This document shows, piece after piece, positions 33,001-47,900 of a stretch of 64,000 bases of DNA. The DNA is from Struthio camelus (Eukaryota; Chordata; Aves; Struthioniformes; Struthionidae). The translations under genes and the position numbers were made by a program. Under the pieces are notes generated by a model, which saw only the letters and a list, made by a program, of their open reading frames with translations, did not search any database and was not told the DNA's origin. The stretch lies in NCBI RefSeq assembly GCF_040807025.1, contig NC_090953.1, forward strand, positions 2,231,501-2,295,500. Reading direction: 5' to 3'. Position 1 is the stretch's first letter. Each line of letters begins with the position of its first letter.

Positions 33001-36000
33001 TTTTCCCTAAATCCTTATCTGTATTCTAAAGCAAAAGCACAGCACTGCATTCACAGCAATAACCAGGATTCATCAATTTGTGTGCAACCACTTCCGCAAC
33101 GTAACTTAAAATAAATTTTTTTAAAATGCTTATTTCAGATACCTGCAGTTCTTGTTAGATAAAAGATGACTTTAAAAAAGAAAGTATTCAGAAATCATTT
33201 ATTCTATAACCTGAATGGAGACTCTTTCACACTTGACAAGAAATTCACTGTGACAGGGAAGGAGAGAAATAGCAGCATGATGTTTCATATATGGCTATTG
33301 GGTGCAGTTGGGCTATTAGCATTTTTCCCACTGTGGCTCAAGAACCCTGGGCTTTGTGCACAGCCAAGATCTTGGAAAAAGTTTCATCTCAGGATAATTC
33401 TCAGGACTTCAAGAAAGAGGATGGCTGCAATGACAAAGCCACAATTTTTCAAGCATGCACTGATTCTGTAATGTATATCTCGCAGTAGTTTGTCACCAGT
33501 GAGAGCCGATGCACTGATTCATGGAACAACTTGAAGTGACTTTTTGCAGGCTGTTCCAGATTTCATTAGTCCAGTGGAACACCAACAATTTTATAATCCC
33601 CTCAGACACAAAAAAAGGTTCTAAAAACATGACTTCTTTAACATTAGGTATATGGATGTTTGTGAGAACAAAATATGAAACAGGCAAGCTATATTTCCTG
33701 GACACTACTGAGTTGCTATGCTTTGCTGTCTACTTTTCCAGGGTTAAGCAACACCAGTTTGTACAGAACGTCACACGTTAGTAGGTCAGTTAAAAGTTGA
33801 ATCCAAGATAAGGTTTGCCAAGCCTCAAAATCGGGAAAATCTTGAAGTCTAAAGTTAAACAAAAACTCCTTATATAAAGTTTCTTGAACCTACTATCTGG
33901 GCCCTCAATGAGTCACAAAGATAGGTAGGTGGGCGGGGGGATGAAGAGGGAGAGGTCACACTACGAAAAAATTTGAGGGCTACTGATCCAGGGAAGCGTG
34001 CCGTATCTGCCCGGCGTAAAGTAACAGAGAAATGCAACCAAAAGAAGGAACAGCCTATTGCTAAACCATGAAGTATTTTCTGCACAATTAAACTTGCTTA
34101 TCGGTCAAGTCTTTCAAACATATGCCAAAACAGAAATTAATAAGCTTAGGCAGCATTATGTACCAAATAAAGTGACTTACTCTTCCAATTTCTGCAGTCC
34201 ACGAAACGACGATTGTGTTTGGTACCGTCGTAGATAATCTGACGAGTGAGGTAATGTTGATTGGTCGGCTAGGTCGCTTTGGTTCAACACCATTTTTGGT
34301 TGGTGGAAGATAGCCCTAGAAATGAAATCATTTATTTTAACTCAAAACAAGGAGGAAAAAAAGAAAAGAGAGAGAGAGTGCTCTTGCCTTCTCTCTCCCC
34401 TCCCCCAGAAATCCTGCCCCTATAAAAGCTCTGTGTTCCACCTGAACCAGGCTCTCTCCAATTTAAAAATATACATGACAGACAGCACAATACCAGCTAT
34501 TTCACAAGTCCTTTTCCTTACACAACATCCTAACCCCGCCTGCTGGAACATCAGGGGTGCCTTTGTCACCTCCTCGCCTTTCTCTGCTGGCAGTATTCCT
34601 AGCCAAGCTGCCTGGCTAAAAACACCCAAGCTAACCCTGTGCAGCGCCCCAGTACTGTAAGTCAGTGTCTCTCTTTTGTCCTGTTGGTCAGTGACGGTCT
34701 TCTCCCCGCACACATGACCTCCAAAACAGGGTGCCATTTCAGCCAGATTCACCAGATGTTTCTAGAACATAAAAGTTTACTCTCACTCTGTTAGAAAATT
34801 AATCTTCCAGCTCTATTGGCTGGTCTCATGAGAAACAATTTACTTAACTGTCTTTTTCATTCATCCAGCCACCTCCATTCAAACCCTTCAAAATGTGAAA
34901 ACAAAGGTTAGGATGAATGCTCAGGCACACTTCTGGCAGATAGCTCATAACAATGTTACCCAGTCATATAAATCCAAATTATATCTTACTTACTGGAAGG
35001 CTGCATGGTTTCCCATTTACTTTCACACACAGATTGGGTGGGAAGTGATCTTCTTGTGGACAACTGGTCTCTGATAAACAAAACCTGAAAGCAAAGAGCT
35101 TCCGTCACCTTTCATTTGTAAAATGTCTTGGAGACCACCCATTCCTAGAGGGAAGCTTTCTCAAAAGAGCTGTGAGACCACACCAAATCTTGCTAAACAC
35201 AGTCCTCAAATTAGCTGTATGGCTCAATAAGCAGGAAATCCCCCCAAAATTAAAAGGTGTGGGTTAAGGGGGCCATAGGTTCCTCTTCAGGTTTCTCAAA
35301 TTCCTCAGGCTGGGTCTGTCTAACAGCAGAACCGTTCAAGCAGGCAGGTTCCTGCTACACCAGATAGACCATTCTGCTTCTTTCCCCCTACTCCTCCTGC
35401 CTGACCCCTTCTTGGTTGTTCACAAACAACAATACATGCCGTCTGTTCAACTATCCCTCCTCCGAACATCCATAAGCCAGCCAGCTACAGTATCAAACCC
35501 TATGTCAGGCCCTTTACTTCAGTTCAGACAGTTTCCGACAATGCTATTTCAAAGGTTTATTTGCTACTGGAGCCAAAATAAGACACACCCTCCCTTGCAC
35601 TATGAAGTGCTGATAGGCCCAACACTGCAGACAATGGGCTTTCAAAGGACAGACCTAAAGGACCTTCTCAAATCCACTGGATTTCTTCCAGGGACCTGCC
35701 CTAGGCGCTCAAACATACCATCATATCAGGGTATAGCTAGTCAACGCAGCTGAGCCTAACAGGCCGCTGCCCTCAAAAAGGGGAGTTACCTTCTGTCCTT
35801 GTTTTCTCTCCTTCCTTCCCTTTCCCTTCTGTTCACCTGACCCCGCACTAAGCCAATTTAACTTGCTGATCAGCAGAAGTTAACCTGATAAACGAGACCC
35901 GAAAGCACTTGCTTTCTGTCTGCAGAGTTAACAACTCACCATGTAGTTGTGCAAACACCAGAATCGGTGCAAGAGAGGAGTGAGATAGCGCAGCCAGAAG

Positions 36001-39000
36001 CAGAGGGATGGAAGGCAAGACAGCCATTTCTGACAAGGGCAAGCTGCAAAGTCAGCTCTACTGTAAGGTCTGCTCAAATCCTTACAGAGAATTACAGGGA
36101 TATACAGGATTTAATCAGCTTCCGATAAGTTTGTCAAAACCTCTAAATAACCAACAGGTTAAGACTAAACCTGGTGATTCGCAAAATCTTGCCTCCCGTT
36201 CCTAGCAGGAAAGTAGACCTTGGGTTGCCACGCCCAGCAAATACAGCGTTTGGCATCTCTGTTAGGAAAAACAACCCTTCCTGCACATGGGGTCTGAAGG
36301 CCAGGACACCTGGAATCTGACAGATTTGGGGTTAAAGAAAGGAGCATACGCACAATCTAAAACAATGAATTGAAGAAAATCAGTTGGTTATAGCATGCAG
36401 TACATGCATTTTTCTGACATGCCAGATATCAAGCCATCAGGAGCCTCAGGAAAGCTGCATATAACAAAGACAAGCAGTTAAGTCTGCCCTTTCCAAAACA
36501 GCCAGTAGCTGAAATCTCCCACAACAAACTTTTCTCAAGATAACAGAAAGCAGGATGAGACTATCTTCCACAAAGGTAAGATAGACTTGCTGAGCAGCAT
36601 ATATTTGATATTTTACGTTTCCAAAATATTTGGAAACGGCAGCATCAAGAATAGGCCATATGAATGCATACCTTAGCTGGACCTGTACAAGAATAGGCCA
36701 TATGAATGCATACCTTAGCTGGACCTGTACTGTGAAGTCACATTTGGTCCCAGAAATATCCCTGGCAAAGACAAAACACAGGTTAAGATGTGTTATTTAT
36801 ATAGTAGGATCATTAATGCTTTCTCAGAGTTTGCTATAAGTTGATCCGTGTGTGCGTGCGCGCGTGCGTGTGCGTGCGAACCTTTTTGCATACCACGCTT
36901 TCCTTCCCCCGGTCAGTCAAACCACCACCCTTAAGACACATTAAAAAATATATACATTTTATTTTTCAGAGTAAACAATTCAATTACATTCTCATCTCAC
37001 CTCTACCATTCTCTTCTTTTGGTATACTGTAAAGAAAATTCTGATGGGTCACTAGGTACATCTTTAAACTAAGTAAATATAGAACTCAGCCAATTCCTGT
37101 GTTAACAGTGACAAAGGGCTGCAAGGAGGAGAGTTATGTTATTTGTACAGCAGGTAGTACAAAAGAAGCCTGTCCGCTCTTCACTGGGCAGTGGTTATTA
37201 ATTCTCTCTTCCTTGTTCTTTCCCTTTCCATCACCTCACATACAAAAGAGAAAAGAATTGTCCAAAAGAGTATTCTCTGAGGCACTATGCACTCTTCTGT
37301 GTACTTTAAGATCACATTTTAAAGTAAAAGTTACAGTAAGCCCATTCTTTTGGGGGGTTTAAATATTGTACTATCAACAAAACTCACTTACATTGAACTG
37401 CTGATTTGCTGCACCTGTTGGGGTGTAAGTGCAAACGCAAAGCAAGTTTCTCGAAATCGCTGACTATTATCTGATGCTAGAAGAAAACAAGAATATCATT
37501 TTTAAAAACAACAAACAGAATAAATCGAAACTAACCTTTCCATTGAAGTGTCTATACACGTATATACATATACATAAAAATAATTTAATAGCAAGAACAA
37601 CTGTATGACACATTTCTGTAAACAATTTCAAAGCCAACAAGAAATGTGCTATTTAAAGCCTTTTGTAAATAAAAATAAAATAAACAAGCTATATATTTAT
37701 ATATAAACTATATATTTAAAAAGTGATAGAGAAAACAGCAAAGAGGAGACAACTCAGCTCAAGACTTTCTATCAGTCACGGTAACTTAACTGTAGATAAG
37801 TCTTTGATATTAAATAAAAAAAAGCATTTAGGGAACCTCATCAACAAGGAAATGAAAAAAAAGTTAACACACAAGATCGTGGATTAGCCTGCAAAAGCTA
37901 ACAGAGTGACTGAGAAGTACAATATATACAACTCCTCTAGGTGCTTCAAGAAGAGAATCTTTTATAGAGTTAAATGCAACAAGTATATAGCATACAAGCA
38001 TCTCATGAAATATGCACAACTTAAATAAGAAATCTGGGTTTAAGGTCCTTCAACTCTGTGCTACAGAGCTCTGTAACAGAACAAACCATACTTAACAATT
38101 AACGCACCTGCTGAAAACCAAAGAACATTAAACATCTCCAATGACTATGTTGTGTATTAAACGGTCAATAAGTTTATCATTTTTTGTTTTACTATAATAC
38201 ATTTCCCAACTCAATCTTGAGTGACAGATGAGTGAGTACTTTGGGGTGACACTTCAGATACTTTGTTAAAAAGCACCACGTGGTAGGTCAGAACCAACCA
38301 CAGAATAGACATTGACTTAGTATAAATATCAACAGCGGCAAACTCACAAAATTACATTACATTACCTTGTATGTTAATGCTACAAGACCTGTAAATTTTA
38401 TTGCATGCAACAGCGATAGGTAGTTCATTTGTTAGTTACTGTGCGGAGCAATTACCGCAGTCAAAATACACCAAGAACAGCCACTGTGTGATCTGCAATA
38501 CGTTTTTCATTATTCAGACCTGTGGGCACACCACTACTAAAACTATGTGGGCAAGAATAAACAACCTTCATTGAAAAACAGCTTTTGCAAAAATACTGGC
38601 AGCAGTAAATATTTTTAAAAGACTTAAATTTTCTGGAGTATTGTTTATGTTCATGTACTTTCATTTTCTTTCCCATCATTTCCTATACAATTATCATAAT
38701 GGGTATACCCTGAGCGTTTCCCAAAATACACAAACGGGAACTAAAATACATTTATTAATAAAATGTTCCACTGTAATGGAACATGTTTAGTTTAATGTTT
38801 AGTTAAGACACTCAGGCCTACAGGATCCACCAGCTATTTTGGTTTTAATAAATTCTCAATTTATTTTCTCAAGGAAAAACATGCAAGTCTTAAGATGACA
38901 GAATATGACTATAATATGACAATGTAAGAATTTGCAGGAAGTATAAACACAATGTTTACAATAAGCAATGAAAATCTTTTATAATATTTGTGTGCACGTA

Positions 39001-42000
39001 TTTTACAGCTATCGTTGGCTGTAAATGACAAGGTCAGTATTATATATTGTAATCGACAAAAGAGAAATTAACTGACCAAGTTAAACAATCCCTTGCATGT
39101 CAGACCATTAAATTAAAGTTATTATTTCACATTTTTGCATGTTTAAAGGTGACCTGAACCTTTGCTTTTATTTTCCTGCCATGAATTGATTGCTTTACCT
39201 TAGCAATTTCAATTCTGCTTTTACTAGAGAAGTTCTGGAAAGTCTCGGGAACGTTTGTTGTGAACTGCAACATCTTTAATCGTAGGACAAGGCCGTTGAA
39301 TGTTTAACACAAGCTACCTTCATTTAGGACTTAAATCACTCAAAGAAGTTAAACAGCAGTTAACAACAACAAAAATCTAAAACCAAGTCTCCCAAGTCAT
39401 CTTTGCCCCTTGCAGCTGCTCAACATTTTGCCTGCTTGGGTTTTGCAGCGTTCCCAGTTTAGAGGTAGACTCAAACAGCTAATACGCACTTCGTGTGGTG
39501 CTAGAAGAAGGGAGGAACAAAATAACTGACCAAAGCAGCAAGAGATCCTAAAACTCAGTTCCCCTCTTCTTTACCGGCTGATATTAATCCAAAACTTATT
39601 TTTGCTACTTAACAATTCGTGACCTTGGAAAACGAGTCTCAGGTTTCTCCATTCAATTTCATCGTGCTTTTGACATCGGCCAAATTAAAGCATTACACAT
39701 CAGAATGGCAGAAAATGCAGAAGTATACACTTCAGTGCTGACATGGAAGCCTCCAGAATTCAAGTTTTCTTCAAGAGCTGTATTTCTAGCACTTTCAAGA
39801 GCTGTATTTCTAGCACTTTCACATGACATTAAATATCCTCTGCTTGAACGAAACATTTTAGCAGCAGAAACAGCCACTTCAGACTCTTTTAAAAAAAAAA
39901 AAAGAAAAATCACACAAAAAGCATTAATAAGAACTGGGTCCTGCACAGTCAATGAATTCATTCTTACCTAGAATTCACCTAAACTGAAAGAGGTGAGCAG
40001 GAAGGCTGCGGTGGGGTTTTTGCTCGTTTGTTTTCAAATATTGTCAATTTAACTCAAAGAACAAAAATTGAAGGCCTCCATCATTTCTTCTTATGCTTGG
40101 CTATTAACGTCTTATGCACTCATCTTAATAACTGTAAGCAAAAGTCTATGAGCTGATAGATCAATGGTCCCCAGTGATCAGAGATGTACTTTATCACAGG
40201 CTGCTTGATCTCCTCTTAACTGCAGAACAGCATTAATATACACAGGCAGTGTTTTCAATACACTGCTTTTGTGTACAAGCAATCATTGTGATTATCCTTG
40301 GCAGCACTGCCAAATTGCAAAGAAGGAACAACTTGTTAATTAGAGAAAGATGATCCAGCAGCCAATCTTAAAAAGACTTCAAAACTCTTGACATATTGAG
40401 CAGTAAAGAAAGAGGGGGGGAAAAAGATGTACCAGCACACTCAAGAAGCCACATTACTCAGAATTGTGCATAACTAAAAGATAGCTACAGCGAGACTCTC
40501 GAGCTAGTATTAGGATGCAATTCTGCCTCTTGGAAGCCAACCTGAAAAAGAGCAAATTTAAACACAAACTGCACAATTCAGTGTGCGCTACCATAAGCAT
40601 GTCTAACCTTTACAAACAGACATATTTCAGCCAATTATAAATAAAGCATTTGAGTCTTTACATTCAGCATGATATTAAGAAAAGACAAGAACAAGCTACA
40701 CGAGCACCACACAGAACCAGTTTAACACACACACAACAAGCTGTAAAACAGGCCGTGACCAACAGGGGAAATACCAGGCTACCACGGTGAAGAACACGGT
40801 AAGTTTTACAAGGGCTGTCTGTAGCGGTTACCAGCATTGCTTCCATCTCCTAGCTCACAGTTAAGTTTCGGCAATTGCTACTCTGCTCGCAACACCCCAG
40901 CGACGGCTTCCCACCCGACTGCTCCGCCAGGAGCCAGCCCCGGACGGAGGGACACCAAAATCCACCCTCCAGCTGCTGAAAAACCAGAGACAGCCAATTC
41001 AAGCAGAGGTCAGTAAAACATGGAAAGGAAAGCGAATAGCTCCATAAAGACTCTATTTACCATACTTTAAAAACAACCACCAATTTAGGCTGCTACTCAT
41101 GCCCTTTCGCAAAACAAAGCTGGGGGCTTGTGGCCCTTCTGGGGTCAGAAGGGAAGCTGCTTGCTGGTCCGGGGGCTCGTCTAGGAGGGACGGGGAAACA
41201 CAGCAGGGCAGATCGGACCATCAGAACAAAAACATTGGATGGGAAGATGGGAGATGAGAAATGTTTTCTGTGGAGATCCAAAAAGAAGTTTCTGGCTTTT
41301 TCTGATCTTCTTATACATTTTCTCACTATCTTTTTATTCTCATGCATGTTATTTCTAGATGTACTTACCCAACAAATGATGCAAAACATGTTGCTAAATG
41401 AGCTCATTTAGCAGCTTTCCATTGAAGACTAGGCTTCCAAAAGCTCATCTATGAGCATACAAACTCCCCTGCCTCTAAAAATTTCAGATTTCGCAAGGAA
41501 GAGCCAGTGGAAGTTTGAAATTTAAGAGCGTACAAAAGCTAACTGATTTGTACTAATTCATCTGGTATTTCTGCTGGGTCTAGAAGCACCAAATAGATCC
41601 TGGTAAGTGAAACACGTAGTCCGCTTTTAAAGATCTGGAACATGCTTAAAACCAGAATTATGCATGTATATAATTTTACACTAGAAAAATCATTTTGATG
41701 GCTAGAGATGGCAGCCATGCCCTGCAAACAATCATTATTATTTAACAAAGGGTAGGCAAAAATAGATCTCCAGCTGAAAACCGAGCAGATTAAAACAGAG
41801 CATATAATCTAATAAAGATGGGATCTAGCCAGGACAACAGAATTAATGTGAACATTCATATGAAAGTTGCCAAGATCATTTTTCCACAACTATGAATTAT
41901 TAAATTTTATACCCTTCTCTTTAGCATTCTCTGAATGGTACAGAGCTTGGAGGATTAGTTAGAAGTGGTCTATAAACCACTTTGCAATCAGAAAGATATT

Positions 42001-44890
42001 TGAGAACTATACAATGCACAAGTGTCTTTATTGTTATTTACATATAAAGAACAAAGGCTCAGTAATTTCAAAACATCACTAATTAGAAGTATCACTTTAT
42101 CTTGTTGCTAAAAAGTTACCTGAATAATTCAAATATCTGAAAGGGTAGATTTTTCAAGTGTCTAGTAAAAATCTTTCCACATAGACTTGTTTAGCTAAAT
42201 GGATGTCAACAAAAGCAGTTTCAGACAAGCCACGTACAAATCCTCTTGTCCTATGGGAGTGTCACTGGTTTTTGGGGGAGGCTGGGGGTGCTCGCGGGTG
42301 CAGTGGGAGTATTTACTTGGTCTTCATTCATCCAAGCTAGACCCAGGAAAAGGAATGAACAAAATCTGACTTTCTTGTAAATATATGTGCACGCTTATTA
42401 AAAACTGGCACAAGTTCACTTCAGCTTCCTCTGCAGGTTCCTAACATTAGTGCAACACACTAAAAAGCATGAAATGTTGCAGAAATGCTACAGAGTGGAG
42501 TCTTTTCTTCAAAGCTGTTATTCTTACCAGTTCACCCATCACCACAGTGTCCTGAATTATTTCATGTTTTGCTCATTCAAACTAATGATCCAAATAGCAT
42601 ATAGGATAGGCATATATTAAATGAGAGTAAGCCAATCATGCTTTGCTGGTTGTAAATTTTAATAAACATTTTTCATGAGTAATAAGTTTGCAAAATTTGA
42701 GCAAAAACAGTCTTAATACATTAGATTATCATTTACAGGCACAAAATATTTAAACTCTATGCATGTGTATGGATATATTTCATATGTATATATGCACACA
42801 CATATACATTTTCTACTGATTCTGTTCTTTATTTTAAAAAATCCTACAGCACTAGAGTGAGGGGGGGGGGGGGGAAAAAAGAAAAAAAGAATGCAGCTTG
42901 AGTGGCTGAATTTTCTACGGCTCTAAAAATATTCTCTTCCACCTCACCAGTACCCATGGCTAAAAATAGTCGCACAATCTTTCTGCAGTAAAATATCTCT
43001 CGCTGACTTGAGAAACAGCTAGTCTTTAAATTTCCATTCAAGAAGAGATACCTTAAAATCTTTAATGAATCTGCTACTATCATATTGCTGAGATTGTGGG
43101 ATGCTTCCTAAGGCAACTGCAGCTGAACGTCGTATTGCCAATATACTAAGGTTAATCTTTCCCATCTTTCATCGCAAAGGACAACTTATTAAATAGTTCT
43201 AATGCAGAAATTTACTTTGACTAATACTAAACTTACTTTTTATACTGCAACAATTACCTTAGCTCAGGACAAGAGAAAAAACCATAACTGAATTGGGCCT
43301 ACTCGCAACGATTTCTAATGACAGCATGTTTATTTCTGTAGACAGAAATATTTTAAGTAAGAGTATCAGGAACATAGCAAATTTTTGCTAAATGCTGTGA
43401 GATAAACATATGCCTAATTGCTTATTGACTAAGCTGATACAGTACATAATTTTCATCAGTTAAACTTATCAAAACGTTAACCAGAAAAACCTAAACATCA
43501 CAGAAGTTGTCACCCAACACGTAGTTAATTCTTGTATAAATATATCTTCCCCAAATGGGTAAGATGCCTCATTTTGTTACGACAGAGCCATTTTGCTCTT
43601 TATTCTTTTAAACAGCAGAAGGCATTATATCAATTCGTGTTTGGTCCTCTTGCAAATACCACTACTGGAAAGTTAATACACTGGTTCCAAGTCAAGACCA
43701 AAATTCTCGCATCCAGATTAAAGTACAGAAGATGTTTACCTTTTAAGAAGCTTTAATTTCAGACAGGCTTTGAATTATGTTAAATCGCAACAGAAGCCAG
43801 GGAATTCATAATACAGTACTACCACACACACAGCTCTTAATAATTTAGTTTTTCCAAGTCCTCCGGTATCAATCCAGAAACGGGTTCGTTTACACAATTA
43901 CTTTTGGAGCCAAGATTGAACACCTACATATGGCACCTTACAATAGCTGCCTACAGGCAGAAACAGAAACCAAGCTGCTCCCCTGGGGAGAATACACCTT
44001 CCCAGGACCAGCATCACCAGCCCTTTTAAAACCACCACAATTTATGAAGTTCCTGTGTAACATAGGCGTTTATACATCAGCACTTCCTCTCTACTAACCA
44101 CAACCTTTTAGCATCCCACTCCTACCATATTCTAGAATCAAGCAGCACCTCTTCAACAGCAACCCACTGCACCCCTCTGCTTCCTGCGACCCACTAAAGG
44201 CACCCAGACCACCCCATACACAGGCTGTACCCAAACCTTCCTCACAGAGCCGCGCTCTCCCCTGCGGCACAAGACAAGACCACTGCTGATCGCTACAGCT
44301 AGGTCAGAGCACATCGAAGCAGCACGCTATGCCCTGAGCACCGTCGTACGGCTGTGCAGAAACGGAGCACGTCCTGCGCAAACCAGCCGGCCGCGAGAAT
44401 TCGGCTACACCAAACGAGCGTTTAGAGCTGAGACAACTCCTACATCCCCATTTCGTTTTTGTCACTCACTGGCTGTGACATCTCGGCCATTTCACTTCAT
44501 TTCAATCACTTAGCACAATGGATGTTGCCTAATCTTAAGATTTCAAAGCACTTCAAAACTACTTGAAGGAAGCATTTCAGTAAACATACAAATCATTCTT
44601 CCCTTGACGACTGCGACCAGCTCTTAGCCACTCCCATGGGTTACTATTACACTAGACTCACAAATACACTGTACTACTGGGAAGTGACAATGTGACATTC
44701 CTAAGCTTAAGATAGTTGGAAAACTGAACTTAGGTTCTGGACAGTCTGTTGCACTTATAGCTTAAGTCACATGAACAGCTTTTACCAGTTAATACTCCGA
44801 AGTAACATGCATAGCTATAGTAGGGGTGGGAAAGGCAGGGAGTAAGGAGAAGGAATGGAGCTTATTTGCAATAGTGCCTAAATATACAAA

Positions 44891-44940
<50 letters not shown>

Positions 44941-47900
44941 AAAATAGCTTGGAAATATTCCAAGGGCTACAATTAATTCATAAATATTACAGATTTTATT
45001 ACTCTTCATGACACACTGTATAAACAGAATAGATTAACTGGAAACTCGGTGCAGTTGGACAGATATTTATGCACTCACTTGTTTAAAAAAAAGAAAAAAA
45101 AAAAAAAGGTCATGTACTACAACATTTTCAAGCAATGAATATTTCTGAAGACCTGCAGCAAGTATTAAGGGCCAACTTCAGCCTGATCATCCATGCCAGA
45201 ACTCTCTCCCGTCCCATCCTACCTCTATGGAGTAAATAACTGGTCTACCCGGGTGCTCTTCTCGCCTGCTGCCCTTCCTGGCCCCACGTTGCTCCACAGC
45301 GACTCCGCTCCTCCGCTCTGCTCAAGGCGGGGGAATATCACTGGGCTGGGCAGGGAGAGGGGAGGAAGCACAGCCCACCTTGTGCCTTCATTGCCCTGCT
45401 GGGATTTGGGGCAGACTGGAAAAATGCACCTACAGACACACAACACAGCGGAGCAGCACAGACAGGACCAACGGTTCATAGCAAGGATGCTATGACAGCA
45501 GAACCGCTTTGTAGTTTTATCACACGGAATAACGGTAGTACTCTGGTATTCATATGCTACACACCACACGTTCCCATCTACCATCTTTCTAAATTAAATC
45601 AGACCATAGCTCATAACTTATTTGTTTGCATGGTACAGAAACGTGCGTCTTCCTCAGCCTGGGTTATGCCTCTAAGCACTGCAGCAAAGTGACAGCTGAA
45701 CAATCTGGTTATACTTCCATTCGCTTAAATATCCCTTCCAAGACTGCTGCTTAGCACAGGGGGAAAAAAATTCCAAATGTAAGTACTAAAGTTAGGATCC
45801 CGAAAATTTTTCTTCGGCGTCTAAACGTGAATGACTTGGTTTTCCAGAGGCAGTAAGCCATTAGAAATCTCACAGACATCAGGACAACCTGCAACTATCC
45901 AGCACACTGCAGTACTTGATTTATTTAGACACCCAAATACGTATCCCAGAATTCAACTGTTGCCATTCAGCCTTGAAAATTTTAGCTTCTATTCCTCAGA
46001 GCACAGACAGCAGTAAAGCACTTCACACGAGCAGTACCGAAAAGCTATGCCATCCCTGTAAGCAGTATTCTGATAATAAGGCCTACAGTATTTTTAGTCT
46101 ACAACAAGTGACTAGTTTAATAAACCTAACAAGCAAATGCATCTTAAAACTGAAACAAAAAATTAAGTTCAAAATTTATGATTAGAGAACAGAGTCCCTA
46201 TAAAGTTCACTACTATGATTAGCATAACCCACACCACTCTTTTCAAAAAGTCGTCATAAAGGGAGATAAAAGGCTCTAAAGATTCCAAGTTACGGAAGAC
46301 ATCCACGTCCCAGTAGCCTTCCCAACACTTACTAAGTGCTATCAACATCTCAGTTGCGTTTGGAAATCTTAAAAAATATATATTACAATAGCACAGCTTC
46401 CTCTCTGATTACATTCAAACACTATCACTACCCCACTTTAAAGGGATACCACTCTTAAGCTTAGACTGGTTCACTGATTATTAATGGACTGCTCGCATGC
46501 TGTGAGTCAACCACATCATTTGCCATAATTCCTCCTGCTAAAGGCTTTAATTATCAAAAAGATATCCTAGTTGGAGCCTGTGAAGCAGAGTCGATGCCTA
46601 GACCCCTTTACATCAGGGCAGCCGTGTCCGAAAACGGCCATATACTGCAGCGTCCTGGAATCTGAGTGACCTCCGTTCTAAGCACCAGGAGACTGAGCAA
46701 TCTGCTACAGTGAACAGTAATAAATTATACTCCCTTTCTTGTAGCAAAAGAGCTACACAGTTGGTTAAAACTACCTCACACTTAAAAGAAACAGACTCGA
46801 GACTATGGAAAGATTCTTCTTTATATATGAATTTGAGGCATACCACATGCAAATAGAAGTTGAAGCCAAAAAAAGAAACTAAGTGCACTGCAGTTCTAGT
46901 TCAGTTACAGCACATGAGCAGAAGAGAGCTAATATTTCATCTTACTCTTGCACAATTAAAAGCTGTAGAACCGGAAGTCAGAAAGCTCAGGCCTGTGTTG
47001 AGCATACAGTGTTTTGTTGAACTTCCTCCCACAAAGTGCATTTAGAAAAACAACAAACAGAGAGTAAAAAGCATTACTTTCATATAAACCATGAGGGCGA
47101 TTACATAGAGCAATAGATCAGCTTACTGATATATGAAAGGGAGAAGTACTTGCCAAGCAAAACTTCTAAAGTTTCCAAACTAGATTGCCAAGTGTAACGT
47201 TTAATAGTTGTAACTTGAACTGCAGTCACCCTAAAGATTTTGGTCAGATTCGTTGCAGGATCTATCCTCAAACATGCAGTATATCCAAGTAACCCTGACC
47301 AATCATGCTCAAAAAAGGAAATTTCAAGGTAAGTGTAATTAGTAAGCGTGTAATTCTCTCAACCACTTTCTTCAGGACAAGCCCCTGTGGTGAAATTCTG
47401 CATTACTGGAGAAACTCTGATAACGGAGCCCATAGATTAGGAATTAGGAAATAAAGTAAGACTTAACTAGATCAAGACAAGCCTCAGCAAAAGCATCATA
47501 ATTTTGCTTTCCCTTGACGTCGAGAACGACTTAGAGACTGGCAGGCAAGATGCAATGTTTTTTTGTTTAAGCGGTTCTCAGACTTCCCAGAAAGCCCAAT
47601 TTTTCTCTCCTCTTCCTAGAAGGCTGCAACATGTAGGTAAAAATACCGGTTCCCACAGCTCAGATCTAACTTCCAATGATCAATTGTTAAGAGCTGTTTA
47701 ATGTAAGAACAACAAATAGATTGTAGGATGAATTTCCCTACCCTGCTTAGGCAATTTTAAAAGAGTAGCTAAGCCCATGGCCTCTTTAAATTGAAAAGGA
47801 AAGTTTAATTTCCAGTTACTAACAGGTAAGCAAAGACCCGTAACCTAGTTACAATGTTTTTTGTAACAACTACATAGCTAAAGCAATTACAAATGACATA

